Made by a program: the position numbers and the translations under genes. A model generated the notes under the pieces. The model saw only the letters and a list, made by a program, of their open reading frames with translations, ran no database searches and was not told the DNA's origin. From assembly GCA_002803225.1 (NCBI GenBank), contig NXFV01001000.1, positions 17,053 through 81,052 on the forward strand: 64,000 bases of DNA. Direction: 5' to 3'. Positions 13,016-24,945 of the stretch are shown here, one piece after another (the stretch's first letter is position 1; every line of letters starts with the position of its first letter). Source of the DNA: Gamarada debralockiae (lineage: Eukaryota; Ascomycota; Leotiomycetes; Helotiales; Hyphodiscaceae).

Positions 13016-13975
13016 CCTATAATTTTCTGGATTGTTGGGCAACGGGCTGGAAAATCCATGGTTTTCCGCAGCCAGAGCTTTTGAAACCGGTAGTGTGAGT
13101 CTGTATTCAAACACGAAGTACAGCCAGTCAGGCCTAATTGGGGTCGTGCAAACTAGGAAATGTCACAACTCTCAGATGTCAAATTTATAAGATGTCGAAA
13201 TATCTTCGGTATATTGAGCTGAAAATGTAAATGGATGTTAATGAATGATTTTGTACAGATGGAAAGAAATAGAAGTTTGTGAGGTGGCCCCCAATATTCC
13301 GCGAAACACGTTCATGAATGTTTCCCACTGACACATCATCTGAGAGATAAAAAGGGATTGCAAAATTCCGCCGCCGCAACTCGCATCCTGCTTGCGAATT
13401 CAGCAAGGTATATCACTCATGGACGGAGGATAACTTACGCCACATCAGTGTACTTTCGAAATTGTCCAGAGACCAACTCTTCACTGGCCGCAAGTGTACA
13501 TGCACCCCTTTCCAGCTTTACAGCAGGCAATACACAAAGGCCTTACACTGACCCTCGAAGCATTATAGTTCTCTTCCCCTACGGAGTCTGATAGGCAGCA
13601 ATCCCGATCACAAACACGCCCCTCACCAATATGTTCGAAATGTTTGAAGCGGCGAATTCCATCATCACAACAACGAGCAAGATTACGGCACTCATAGGGG
13701 GCACTTTTCAGTCCTCACAGGTCGTCATTTTCCGCCTTTGTAAATACAGTCTTTTTTCTTGTGTTGAAGTTCACGGCTTCCTCCTACAGTGATCTGGGGT
13801 ACCGCTAGACGCCTTGGACTCAGATTACGGTGATACATTACATAGGAAATGTCTTCTCGCATCTTTTGAATGCGTTCGGTCTTGGCAAATTTTTTCATAA
13901 TGTCCGATGCTAGTGAACCTAATAGTGAAATCTAGCAGGCCGGGCACTGCATGTTTGTCAACTCGACGGGTTCCA
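13016..13975. other. Intergenic region downstream of the HET relic
   Basis: Almost 1 kb of non-coding sequence between the HET relic and the inverted-repeat element. No recognisable gene seen; short open frames look random. Confidence 0.5.
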
Positions 13976-14340
13976 GTTGAACCATAGTAGCTAAAAGCGC
14001 CACCATAGTACAGAATCACGCTAGGGATTCTCTCATTTTTCTCTACTATGGATGAGCTCTTGTGGCGTTATTCTTTCGAACGAAATTGAAGTTAAACAGA
14101 GAAGAGAGTCTTTGAATCGTATAAGATTATGTTAAATTCGTGAATGACAAACGCGTTCGATATTCGACGCGTTCGCAATCGCAACACGCGCCTAGCGTAT
14201 TCTTAGTTTGTAACATAGCGCCCACTAGCGCAATTCTCTACTATGGGTGAGCTCTGGTGGCGTTTTTCTCTACTCTGGGTGAGCTAAATTCCTAGCGTGA
14301 TTCTCTTCTATGGGTCCGCTTTTCTCTACTATGGTTGAAC
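13976..14340. mobile_element. Candidate MITE-like element with ~50-bp inverted arms
   Basis: The left arm at 13976-14026, when reverse-complemented, aligns over about 50 bp with the right arm at 14291-14340. Both read CCTAGCGTGATTCT, then a CTATGG block, then CGCTTTT, then CTACTATGGTT. Between the arms are further direct copies of the CTCTACTATGGxTGAGCT motif (near 14041, 14236 and 14268) and a CpG-rich centre with several CGTTCG/CGCG steps. There is no coding capacity. The structure fits a small non-autonomous DNA transposon or a foldback repeat. No clear target-site duplication could be fixed, so the ends may lie slightly outside these coordinates; weak complementarity continues outward into a CTCGAC motif. 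Confidence 0.5.
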
Positions 14341-14855
14341 GTAAACCCCTCAACTCGACCCCTGGTTGCAATACGGCGAGTGCCGGCCACGGTCGGCCGC
14401 CGACGCTGAAATTAGAATGCCTTGTCGTGATTGCCACTCCATCCATCCAAATCTCTCAATGCATATACTAAGTAATGCGCAGAGGCAAACCATTCTAAGG
14501 GAGTCTCTGTCGCTGTCATACAGGTGGCGTACTAAAATATATGGGCCTGAGACTATGTGTGTTCCGGCCGCTCAAAAATTTCAATATTCGCTTTTGTGAC
14601 ACCCTTTTTCTCGAATGGGATTAGTAAATTTGACAGCGGCCGCCAATGAAGATGTGACAGAGCATAGAATTTCTAAGAAGGTGAAGCAAAATGTCTTTTG
14701 AGAAGTTGAGATACTTTCAATGATTTAGGTTTGTGTCTTCTTTGCAGTCCCCAATCTCGTTTTCTCTTCACTTATCACCTCTGCAAGTCGAATCGTCTCA
14801 TTACCACCCATCCCTTTGAAGACATACGAAAATTGAAGAAATTTTAGACAACACG
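14341..14855. other. Intergenic region after the inverted-repeat element
   Basis: About 0.5 kb between the element and the O-methyltransferase relic. No gene seen. Confidence 0.45.
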
Positions 14856-16153
14856 ATGGCACAACAAATCCAGAGCTGCTGCTTGAGCAACTCAAACTCG
14901 TGGTACAGAAACCGGAAGCTTTCGCAGGCTGATCGTAGGAGATCATCAAATTGGTTCGCAAAGCAGCAGTCATTCTCTAAGGGCCTTCTTAAACATTTCA
15001 GCGCCTTGTCTAGCCGTTGAGCCTTTTGGAGTTCCCATCTTAAGTTTTTACAAACTGATCATGTCCCAGCCACTGCCCCTCTCATCGCAACGCGCATCGC
15101 CCAAGACCGCAAAATATTCCAAACGTTAGTCGAAAATAAAGGCAAACCTACGGGTGCCAGCCTTCTAGTCGAGAAGACCGGATTCAAGCTAAAAGATCTT
15201 GAGCCGCTTCTCGACTACATGACTACGCAATTCATGATCGAAGCAGTGTCGCCAAATCAGTACAAAGCCACAAAGCTCTCTGAAATGCTACTGGCACCTA
15301 TCTTCATCAATGGAACAACTCACTTGTATGTGTCCTCCCACTTCTCCATATCTTCCAAAATGTTGCTGGCCACTAATATCCGAAACAGCCATGACGAGAT
15401 GTCACTTCCTTCGCCATGCTCCATGCATCCCTCTCATCGAATCGCACAGCCTTCTCGATCGGCCACAACACAGACCTCTATTGCTACACATGGATTGAAG
15501 AGCGCCCACCCCGAGGGCGGCCTTTCACGGCTTCATGGAAGTTTAACTGGCGGGTTTGCCCGATTTCCTAATCGTTTTCCCGGTCAACGATTACGTTGGC
15601 ACTTCCACACCAGAGACACCGGTCTTCTGTCGGAGGAGGAATCGGCCATCAGCTGAGTTGGTGAAGATGAACTTCCCTGATTTACAAGGAAGAGTCGTCC
15701 TCCAGGATCGCCCAGATGTTTTTGCCAAAGCCGAGGCTGAAGGCAGCATTGAGAAGATGGCTTACGATTATCTCACCCCTCATCCCGTCAAAGGGGTACG
15801 GGTGTACTATTTCCGACATATCCTACACAACAAATGATGGCGAGACCTGTCTCCGGATTCTGAAGGCTGAGATCGATGCGACGGATGATGAGAGTGTCAT
15901 CGTGATCGATGAGAAGGTCTTGCTGCACGTGAAACCAGAGGAGGGTGCGGAGGAGCATACAACAGCACTGAGTTTGTGTATGTTTGCTATTTTCAAGACT
16001 TGGGAGAGAAAGGGGGGCCAATGGCGAAAGTTGCTCGGAGACGCGTGTTTGCAGATTGGGGATATCAAGAAGTTTACGAGCATGGAGATGTTGCGATTGA
16101 TGTGGCGAAGAAGGGTGACTGTTGATAATGGGCTATGTTTTGGAAGTTCATAA
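14856..16153 (+). pseudogene. Fungal O-methyltransferase (family 2, SAM-dependent), frameshifted
   Basis: Clear O-methyltransferase order, but in alternating frames. There is a degraded N-terminus (LLLEQLKLVVQKPEAFA near 14880), then PLIATRIAQDRKIFQTLVEN from about 15080 with the winged-helix dimerisation segment. FSIGHNTDLYCYTW follows near 15460. The glycine-rich SAM motif VGGGIGHQ near 15630 is in a different frame from the AELVKMNFPDLQGRVVLQDR that should continue it. YFRHILHN near 15810 is followed by a one-base shift to NDGETCLRILKAEIDA, and GQWRKLLGDA lies near 16020. Such enzymes methylate hydroxyls of polyketide or aromatic metabolites. With at least three frameshifts plus stops it is not expected to give active enzyme. 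No other secondary-metabolism gene adjoins it. Confidence 0.75.
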
Positions 16154-16163
16154 GAAATGCCTT

Positions 16164-16622
16164 TCACCAACTCTCATAAGGTTGAGTTATTGAGAATGCC
16201 TCCGGACCAGCCGAAGATTGCCCCTGAACCCCTGAATCAACCGAGCCTGAAAACCCCACCTCTTCACGTGAGTGAATCACCCTAAATTTCTCAAATAGGT
16301 GCTCCTTGTTACCGACATCATCCATCCAAAACCTGCCTCCCAAGAGTTCGTTCTGACACTTTCCTTTAGCCCGAGTTTCACTGCCGTCGGTCGATTTCTT
16401 CAACAAGCACGTGATACCCCAAAATCCTTCTGCACAGCCCCGCAGTTTTCGGCCCAGGCGGGCCTGTTCCCTGTCAGTTTCCCCGAAGATTAACCGCAAA
16501 TGACAACGTCCCCCGATCCTGAAGCCACGCCTCATTCGTCCTGTTGGCTTGTAGATCTTCAGGTCCGCTATGCATTCTCCTACTTTGTCCCGAATATCAG
16601 CCGGGAGGTCGAGCCAATCCAA
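16164..16622 (-). CDS. Hypothetical 152-aa open frame
   Basis: Open frame antisense to the flank between the O-methyltransferase relic and the beta-glucosidase gene. The N-terminus (LDLPADIRDKVGECIADLKI) vaguely resembles the start of fungal proteins with an LPxEIRxxI opening, but the remainder shows no domain I recognise. It could be a decayed gene fragment or chance. Low confidence. Confidence 0.2.
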   Translation of the reverse strand: MDWLDLPADIRDKVGECIADLKIYKPTGRMRRGFRIGGRCHLRLIFGETDREQARLGRKLRGCAEGFWGITCLLKKSTDGSETRAKGKCQNELLGGRFWMDDVGNKEHLFEKFRVIHSREEVGFSGSVDSGVQGQSSAGPEAFSITQPYESW

Positions 16623-16912
16623 CGGCTCTCTGTTATATCGGATGCCATGTGTCTTTTGCCATCAATCAATTGGGACCGTAGTTCTGTCGGATCATCTTGG
16701 TCCGCTTGGGCCAATTGGTAGATGGAGGATGGTTTCATACGAATTAAGTGGGGGACGGGAAGGTGAAGCTTTGTCGCGCACTCGTGGTGTAAGGTATTAG
16801 GTGTTTGTACTTAAACGTCCACTTCCTTCTTCATCCTCAACCTTATCCTCTCTTCATCACTCTCCCTTTCCCTCAAAACCCTACCATTCCGCCGAAGTGA
16901 TAAGCCAATACG

Positions 16913-19572
16913 ATGACTGCAAGTATCAACGTCGAAGATGTTCTCAAGAAACTCACAAACGTCGAGAAGGTCTCCCTCCTCTCAGGTCAGTTCTCCTTTC
17001 TCTCCTCTGAATCTACCACTGACGACAAGTAGGAGCGGATTGGTGGCACACCGTCTCCCTACCCAAACATGGCGTCCCTGCAATCCGAGTATCAGATGGC
17101 CCAAACGGCGTCAGAGGAACGAAATTCTTCAACGGCATAACTGCAGCATGCTTTCCCTGCGGCACTGCCCTAGGCGCAACATGGGACACCGCACTTCTCC
17201 GTCAAGCCGGTGTCAAAATGGGCGAAGAAAGTAAAGCCAAAGGTGCGCACGTGATTCTGGGCCCAACTATCAACATGCAGCGCTCTCCCCTAGGCGGACG
17301 AGGTTTCGAGTCCCTGAGCGAGGATCCGGTGCTAGCGGGCCTCGGAGCCGCGGCCCTAGTGAACGGTATTCAGGACACTGGTGTAGTTGCCACAACGAAG
17401 CATTTCGTGTGTAATGATCAGGAACATGAGAGGAACGGGACGGATGCAATTATTACTGAGAGGGCACTGAGGGAGATTTATGCTCTGGCCTTCCAACTGG
17501 TGGTCAGAGATTCAAATCCTGGATGCTTCATGACGGCGTATAACAAGATTAATGGGCTGCACGTTAGTGAGAACCCGAAGATCTTAAGGGATATGTTGAG
17601 AGGAGAGTGGGGGTGGGATGGGTGTGTTATGAGTGATTGGTGAGTTTATTCATTCCAAGGCTGAAAGCGGGGCTGATGAACATAGGTGGGGAACATACTC
17701 AACATCAGAAGCGGCAAATGCTGGTCTTGATCTGGAGATGCCAGGTTCTACCAAATGGAGAGGTGAAATGCTTGTCCAAGCTGTTGGTATCGGGAAAGTA
17801 CATGAACATGTTCTCAATGAGAGAGCTCGGAACGTCCTGAAGCTCGTGAATCGCTGCTCGGCAGCAAAGATCCCAGAACATGCAGAAGAGAAAACCGCAA
17901 ACACAAAAGAAACCGCTGCACTCTTGAGGAAGATTGGAGCAGATTCCATTGTCTTGATGAAGAACGAAGGCAATGTTCTACCTCTGAAGAAGGGCAAGAA
18001 CACACTGATCCTCGGCCCCAACGCCAAAATCGCCACCTACCACGGCGGTGGGTCCGCATCCCTCGCAGCTTACTATGCCGTAACACCATTTGATGGAATC
18101 AGCGCTCAACTTACCACCCCGCCATCGTACACCGTTGGCTGCTACGCCCACAAAGAACTCCCACTCCTGGGGGTGATACTCAAAACTGAAGCCGGAGCAC
18201 CTGGTGTTAGATTCCGCGCCTACAACGAGCCACCATCCGTCAAAGACCGCGAGCTCGCCGACGACATAACTCTCACCAAAACCGAATTCCTGATGATGGA
18301 TTACCAGTGTCCCAAGCTTAAATCCCTGCTCTGGTACGCCGACATAGAAGGTTCCTTCACAGCGGAAGAAGATTGCAAGTTCGAGATGGGACTCGGTGTT
18401 TACGGAACCGCCAAGTTGTTTGTCAATGGACAGTTGCTGATCGATAATGAGACAACGCAGAGGAAGGGAGAGATGTTCTTCAACTGTGGGACGGTTGAGG
18501 AGAAGGGGACCTTGACAGTGAAGAAGGGGGAGACGTATCACGTGAAAGTCGAGTTTGCCAGTGCACCCGCTTGCAAGCTGAATCAGGGGAATAACGTCTT
18601 GTTTGGTGGTGGGGCGGTGAGGATTAGCGGTGCGAAGGTGATTGATGCTGATGAGGAGGTTAAGCATGCTGCTGCTTTGGCGAAGGAGGCTGATCAAGTT
18701 ATCATTTGTGCTGGTTTGAACGTGTGTCTTCCTAACCTTCGTTTCCTTCAAAATTCACTTTTACATTTCACTGACAGACAAATCAGGCCGACTGGGAAAC
18801 TGAAGGCTCTGACCGCGCCGACATGAACCTCCCAGGTCACATGGATGCTCTGATCAGCGCAGTATCAGCCGCCAACCCCTCCACTGTCGTAGTAATGCAA
18901 TCCGGGACCCCCGTAACCATGCCCTGGCTCTCCTCCGTCAACGCCCTCGTTCAAGCCTGGTACGGCGGCAACGAAACCGGAAACGCGATCGCCGACATTC
19001 TTTTCGGAAACATCAACCCTTCCGCCAAACTCCCACTCTCCTTCCCCAAGAAACTCCAAGACAATCCTGCATTCCTCAATTACCGGACCGAGAGAGGCCG
19101 CACGCTGTATGGTGAGGATGTTTATGTCGGGTATAGATGGTACGAGATGTTGGATATGGACGTCGCATTTCCTTTCGGTCATGGTTTGAGTTATACGAGC
19201 TTCGAGATGTCGGATCTGAAAGTCGTGAAGAAGGATAAACTTTTGGACGTGAGTGTGAAAGTCACAAACACGGGTGACAGAGAAGGCGCGCAAGTCGTGC
19301 AGGTGTATGTGAGCCAGAAGAAACCGAGTATCAAACGGCCTAAGAAGGAGCTGAAGGGCTTTGCGAAGGTCGCGTTGAAGAAGGGTGAGAGTAAGGTTGT
19401 TCAGGTAGGTATTGAGGTGAAGTATGCGGCGAGCTTTTGGGATGAGGTGAGGAACGCGTGGATTGTGGAGAAAGATTCATATGAAGTGATTGTGGGCGAT
19501 AGTAGTGCCGGGAAGGATGCGCTGAAGGGGAATTTTGCGGTTGAGGAGACGTATTGGTGGAACGGGCTGTAG
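16913..19572 (+). CDS. GH3 beta-glucosidase with PA14 insert, probably intracellular
   Basis: Four exons, 16913-16985, 17033-17639, 17686-18721 and 18787-19572, total 833 codons plus stop with phases 1, 2 and 0. The GH3 N-terminal barrel shows [11 protein letters not shown], the [12 protein letters not shown] region and the nucleophile motif CVMSDWWGTYST (Asp ~225, split by intron 2). A PA14-type carbohydrate-binding insertion spans roughly residues 390-535. The GH3 C-terminal sandwich follows ([35 protein letters not shown]), then a fibronectin III-like end ([12 protein letters not shown] onwards). Length and PA14 insertion match the Kluyveromyces BglI and Aspergillus PA14-containing beta-glucosidases. 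The N-terminus ([14 protein letters not shown]) has no signal peptide, so a cytosolic role on imported cellobiose or glycosides is inferred. No lesion seen. Confidence 0.93.
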
Positions 19573-19910
19573 TGTGTCTCGTAATTTGGAAGATGCAATG
19601 TCTCATTCTCCGCCAAGGGCTTGTCTTCACTCGTAGGACAGCTGCCAGTGCGAGCTTATTAATCTCCAAGAACCAGTTAAAGCTTTGCAGTGTCTTTCTT
19701 CGCAATTATTCGACTCCTTGCTCTGAGCCTCGTTGCGTCTCCGCCAGGGAGAAAGAGCTCATTTGGCCAAGCACTGTTGGTATGGCATCTCTAGGGACGT
19801 GGGAAGTGGAAGCCGAAAGTCTAAAGCTCTATGTCTCTGGATTATTGGAAGGGCCTAATTTCGACGATTCGAGAGAGAGAAGGTGTTTTCTTCTCCGTTC
19901 TTCATAATCG

Positions 19911-22900
19911 CTAGCGCTGAAAATAATTCTTAATTGTTGCCTCATCCATGCCATCCAAGTCAGAGTCGTCCCAGAGCAGATCATGTGCTATCCATCCCTC
20001 TACGTCATCAAGGAGATATCCCATCTTCCGCACGCGTCGAATAAGTCGTAAGCCAGAAAGGAGATCACAGTTCCAATGATCAATATCATAACTTTGTAGC
20101 AGTGCCAACCTCGCACGCCCATCAACTTTACACCCTGCTAGTACCAGAGCTCTTGCAAAGGTGTAATTCCCGCTCCGAATGGCATCTTCGAGTGGCGAAG
20201 GTGAATCACCAGAGACGTTGAGGTCTGGTGTAGACTTGCACACGGTTAATAAAAGCGAGAAAAGATCCTCGGCAGTATCGTCTGCATATCGCAAAAGGTC
20301 GTGGAGCAGCGTTCTCCCATCAGGCCCTAGTTCCAGGCTCGAACGGACGGATAATGGGGAGCTCTTCGCAAGAATGTATTTGAACCATTCGGAATCGCAT
20401 TTAATAGCGTATCGCAGCGCTGATTGACTGCTGCAGTCTAGTTCGTTCACCTCAGCAACACCAGATTCGATCATATGTCTTGCAACTGGGACATTCCCGT
20501 TCTCCATGGCAAGAGAGCAAAGTTTGTTGCCGGAATTTTCTTTGAATCTCTCCAGTCTCTCGGCCTCACTAGAGGCGTTGACGTTCCGGTCAATGGCATT
20601 CTCTAGGAGAAGTCCCATTATGCGCATATAGCTCTCCTCCGGATTCTCAAGATTAGTGAAATAACTATACCATCCGCTTTTCCATAACGAAACCTGTTCT
20701 TTAAGCACATCCATCACTGGGTAGTAAGTTATGAGCAATCTGACAGCGTCAAACTTGAGCATCGCTACTGCACAGTCTAAAGGTGTACGAATGCAGTTAT
20801 TGAGAGGTAGGTCCTTCATGAAAACGTCCGCTCCAGCATCGATCAACACCTGTAAAACTGGTGCAGGACAGTATACTGCAGCGTAATGAAGAAGAGAGAG
20901 TGAGGGTTCGGAATGAGGATGTAAATTCATCGATTCAATCGATTCGTAAATCAATTCGTATAGGCGTGATGCCCTGTGTCTCCATCTCCAGGCGTCTCGA
21001 CAAGTGTTGACGGGGATACGTTCAAAGTCCAAATGCTGGATGAGCATCACATTTCCTGAGATAACTGCAAGCTCAGCCATGGTGACGAAGACGAGATCGA
21101 GATCATCTGCATTGTAGTCAGATCTTTTGACTGGGTTTGAACGCTTCATATCTATGGCCGCCAGTTAGCCAGGTCTGTCTTCCAAGTGCAAATGTAGCAT
21201 TTGTAGCGAGGGACAAGGTGTAAATCAGAGATGACAGCAAGTGTAAGGTAAGGAAACAAACAGTCATTGAGGGAAAAAGGAAGTCATTTGCAGAAAGATT
21301 AAATATGCTCACCCAGCCCCAGCGAAAACGACACACTTTGAAAAGAACCAAAAGGTAGCCCTAGTGTGATAGGTACAGCAAGAATACCATAAGCCCAATC
21401 AAAAAGACTCTGTTGCTTCGAAACGTCTTTATCCAGTGCCATCGAGGGGCAATTGCTCGGAGGTTCATACTCAAACAGAATCGGCAGATTATTTGCAGCA
21501 AAAAGGTCGTTGTTTTGAAAGAACTCTTGAGCAACTATCTTGGCGATGTGCAAAATCGAGGACTCATGATCGTCATGAAAATCAAGACAACGACGCCTGT
21601 GAAGTAAATCTACCGATCTCTTCACATTTTGAACATCTCTGTAGGCTATTGTGAACAGCAAAATTATAGCATGGAGAAGGGCATGATCTCTGCAAATACC
21701 TTGAATGTTCTGACAGAAGATTACGCCGCGTAGCACGCAAGACAAGTCTGCAAGTTCACGAATTGACGAAAAAGAGAATTCCGTATGTGCGAGGCGAATG
21801 GTTCGCAATCCGTCGCCCAGCGGTTTTCGACAGTCAGGGGAGTAGGATTTGTCGAAGCTTGAAAGAGACCAATCTTCCTCGGCTGGCTCGATCTGCGTCA
21901 AGAGGTTGAATACCTCCGCCGGTAGATCCGGTGCACACAAGAGATCGAAGTCGATGCGGAGACTCGTAAGCTCAGATCCCCGTTGATTCTGAGCGACGAT
22001 TCTTGCCTTCTCAAGCTTCTTGGAAACCAACACGAGGATCATACAATCCTCAGGTTTCATATCAGGATCGTATGCGAAAGTGCCGAAACCTTGCCAAAGA
22101 GTCTCCTCGTCGACATTTTGCCACAGGTTTACCCTTTGACCATGGCAGTCTGGAGTAAGCTGGATAGTTGTCACAGTCTCCGTCCAGATGCGGAGTTCTG
22201 CATTTTGCAGAGCTTTTAACTCTGGCTTCTGGAGGCCTTTGGCTTCGATGGTTTCTAATTCATCCCTCAACATGTTGGCGAGGAGTTGGAACTGCAGGTA
22301 TTCCTTGGTAGGATCCCAGAGTCGAATCGAGGGATGACGAGGCAGTATATCAAGAAGTATCGAAGAAGCCTTAAGTAAATTTACATACGGCTGTACTGGA
22401 ATGACCAGTTCCTCAGGCGTTTCTGGAACAAGGCGGCCTTGAGAAGACATGAGCCACCATTGACCGGCTCGAAGCCATTCGTCAAATCCGTAAGAAAACC
22501 ATCTTCGGCCTCCTTTCTCTGCTTCAGACAAGAATTTTTCTGTCAGCGGTGAGTTGTATGTCAATGTTGAGTCATCAGCGGGCTGATGAGTAAGCTGTGC
22601 CATCATCTTCGTGAGGTTTGTGATATCAGCGCTCATCTTCCGATCCATGGTTTCAATTCTTTGCAGCGAAGAACTATTAAAAATTTCAGCACTCATGCTT
22701 TGATTTGCCGGGAAAAAGGGAGGTTGTACTTTCCGGCAGACATCAACAGCAGATTCAAAGTTCCGTTCTGATATTGGAGCCTAGCACGAAGTGCATCGAC
22801 TTTCGGCAACTCCATCGCAAACTTCGTCTTACTCAATGCAGACTTGACTTTCTCAAATGCTCCGGCCTTCCTTTGACAGAGACCAAAGGTTTGGGAGAAC

Positions 22901-23031
22901 TTCTCCAGCTCCAGCAGCGTTTTCTTTGTTTCAGCTAGAACGCCATTCACGGTATTGACTCTCTGTTCTCCACTTCGAGCGAGAGTTGAGTTCTCATCCT
23001 TGATTTCAGCTATCAAGAGATTCATGGACAT
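19911..23031 (-). CDS. Ankyrin-repeat protein with fungal STAND-type N-terminal region
   Basis: Three exons fit: 23031-22730, 22673-21313 and 21151-19911 (introns of 56 and 161 nt), giving 967 codons plus stop in frame. The first ~110 residues contain the block LPKVDALRARLQYQNGTLNLLLMS followed by SSLQRIETMDRKMS. This is typical of the N-terminal coiled region of many fungal NLR and ankyrin proteins. A middle segment of about 440 residues has no domain I can name and no Walker A motif. The C-terminal ~400 residues hold divergent ankyrin repeats (SLSLLHYAAVYCPAPVLQVL, RTPLDCAVAMLKFDAVRLLI, NKLCSLAMENGNVPVARHMI, GRTLLHDLL). A predicted acceptor just upstream (CTGCAG before GGCGAAGTC, ~23037) suggests a further 5' exon I could not place in frame, so the true start is uncertain. 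A sensing or incompatibility-like role is inferred from architecture. Confidence 0.75.
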
Positions 23032-23037
23032 GTTCAG

Positions 23038-24876
23038 AGTCGCGACTTCGCCCTGCAGCGAGAGAAGCTCTTACGAAGCATGACGTGCGACAAGGTAAAC
23101 TGTGAAAATCTCGGAGTCAGTATTGCTGAAAGGAATGAGAAAGGCCCGGAGAGAGCTTCCATGAGTTCCGGGATATGTCTCTGCTCTAAAAACACTCTTT
23201 TTAGAGTAGAAGTCCGGAGTCGAACTCATGAACTCGGACGAAACAGGGAATGGTGAAATGGATGGCCGATTGCTCTGCCAATTACATACTCTCTTTGTAC
23301 AGGCGCTCTGCTAGTTCACCGATTGCGATAAAATCGCCGACACTAAAACCAAAGCTCATTTTGGTATTGCATTAAAAATGAAGCAAAGACGAACAATATT
23401 AATGGCAAGGCTGGAGGGGATTCAGCCCGACGAGATTCCATATCGCCTTACTCATCTGCACTGATGGTTGCTGAGGTCTTCCGAAGCCACCCCTGAATGA
23501 CAGCAGCGGAGGGGATGCGACGAGACATCAGGGGCAAAAGGCCCGCAGTGCGGCCAATACATTAAGGTAGATTGATTACTTATGTCGGCTTCTGGACGTA
23601 GTGGCGATGATGGTTGTCAACAAAACGCGCGCCTCACGGATGTGGAGATCAATTGAATTGTAACTTATTCTACGTAATCGACCGATTACGACATGGTTCT
23701 TGGAACTGTCAAATATGGACTTGCTATTGTTTGTACTAACTTGTACGGTAAGTCTAAGTCGAGTGCTCTACCCTTCGTATCGCTCATCCTCTTTGTTGCC
23801 TTTTTCCTTTTGTGACACGGCCAGAGCCAGGATTGTTCTGCATCGGGGGACTTTCCAGGGTAAAAGTGAATTGAGTTTTTATTTTGGTGAGGAAGAAACC
23901 GACCTACTTGGTCATTACGGAACAACAAATCAGAGGGTTTCATTCCGATATCACAAGAATTCCGGTAAAGCAAGAGCCAAGTACCCGACTTTTCAGGCCA
24001 AAATCCCAGATTTGCCAAGGAACTTTATGATCTGGCCTGAAAATAGGGCAAAATACCTGTATCTGAAGGCTTCCTACCGATTTTACGTACCTCATCATAT
24101 CGGAATACACATGATTTAATTCCGGAATAGCTTACAACAAGATTTTCCGATATAGCCACCTAAAATTTAACGAATCCGGAGTCTCTCGCCGATATAATAA
24201 GAATTCCGATATGAAGCAGTCCGTAGTGACCAAGTTTGACTGTATTGATGAAGCCTCGCTAACTAGCCTGGCGAAGCCTGCGCCGGAAGTTAGTGGGCAG
24301 GTTGGTCAAACAATTAGTCGCACCATGCCTGCAAGGGCGTCACCGGTTGCAAAAAGCCGTCATTTTGGCTTGTCCATTATCTTAATTGACTACGAAGCTC
24401 CCGTTCAAAAGTCCTGCCACGCTAAAAACCGTCACAATGCCAAGACCCTCTGACCTAGCAACGGCGGTAGTGGCTAGGTGCCTAAAGCAAAGTCGCTGAC
24501 AGCGACATTTACAGGCTTTCTACATTATAGCTTGGACACTAAACAGCCAGTAACCCTTCCAATCTTACAGTGGCTGCTGTTGCTGTGCGAGGCTTGTGGC
24601 GCATCTGTGGCGTTTTTAGCGTGGCAGGACGAGACCTTCGTACACCTCATCACTATCGTTCAGTCAATGTGCATGAAGTCACACATCCCGGCTGAGAAAG
24701 AGCCCGTCGTATGCACCGTCGGTAAAGATGGTGATTACCCTTCGTACTCTAACCAGGAAATTTTCGACTCGTCGCTGACTACTCAATCGAGGAGCTCTTC
24801 AACGGAAAGGGCACGGAAGGAGACCTTGGTCCAGCAGTCAAGTAACACTCTCCCGCCCCACAGATGTATCGACGCT
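23038..24876. other. Accessory intergenic region
   Basis: About 1.8 kb with only short, unconvincing open frames. It includes a patch at 23190-23300 that mimics tRNA A and B boxes on the minus strand but does not fold (see rejected items). An AT-rich stretch at 23990-24220 repeats GGAAT/ATTCCGATAT-like words, suggesting decayed repeat DNA. No gene supported. Confidence 0.45.
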
Positions 24877-24945
24877 GATTGGTGTCTAATAGCATCGTTG
24901 ATTGGTGTCTAATAGCATCGTTGATTGGTGTCTAATAGCATCGTT
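24877..24945 (+). repeat. 23-bp tandem repeat, three perfect copies
   Basis: The unit GATTGGTGTCTAATAGCATC plus GTT occurs at 24877-24899, 24900-24922 and 24923-24945 without mismatch. It sits immediately before the alpha/beta-hydrolase coding motif of the NLR relic (AVHGLNP), and because 23 is not a multiple of three the copies throw the frame out. The perfect identity implies recent tandem duplication. Confidence 0.9.

Noticed and set aside
17978..18751. 257-codon minus-strand open frame
   Set aside because: Lies entirely antisense to the GH3 beta-glucosidase, which has unambiguous motifs and phase-correct introns.
23190..23310. tRNA-like A and B boxes on the minus strand (TGGCAGAGCAATCGG ... 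GAGTTCGACTC)
   Set aside because: The T-stem cannot pair (ATGAG against CCGGA) and no acceptor stem forms; the boxes are too far apart for a normal tRNA. Treated as chance or a long-dead tRNA relic.
23700..24119. 139-codon plus-strand frame in AT-rich repeat-like DNA
   Set aside because: Sequence is full of GGAAT/ATTCC words and has no protein-family pattern; probably decayed repeat DNA.
24877..24945. CRISPR-like or regulatory repeat
   Set aside because: The copies are directly adjacent with no spacers and lie inside eukaryotic coding-derived sequence; a simple tandem duplication explains them.
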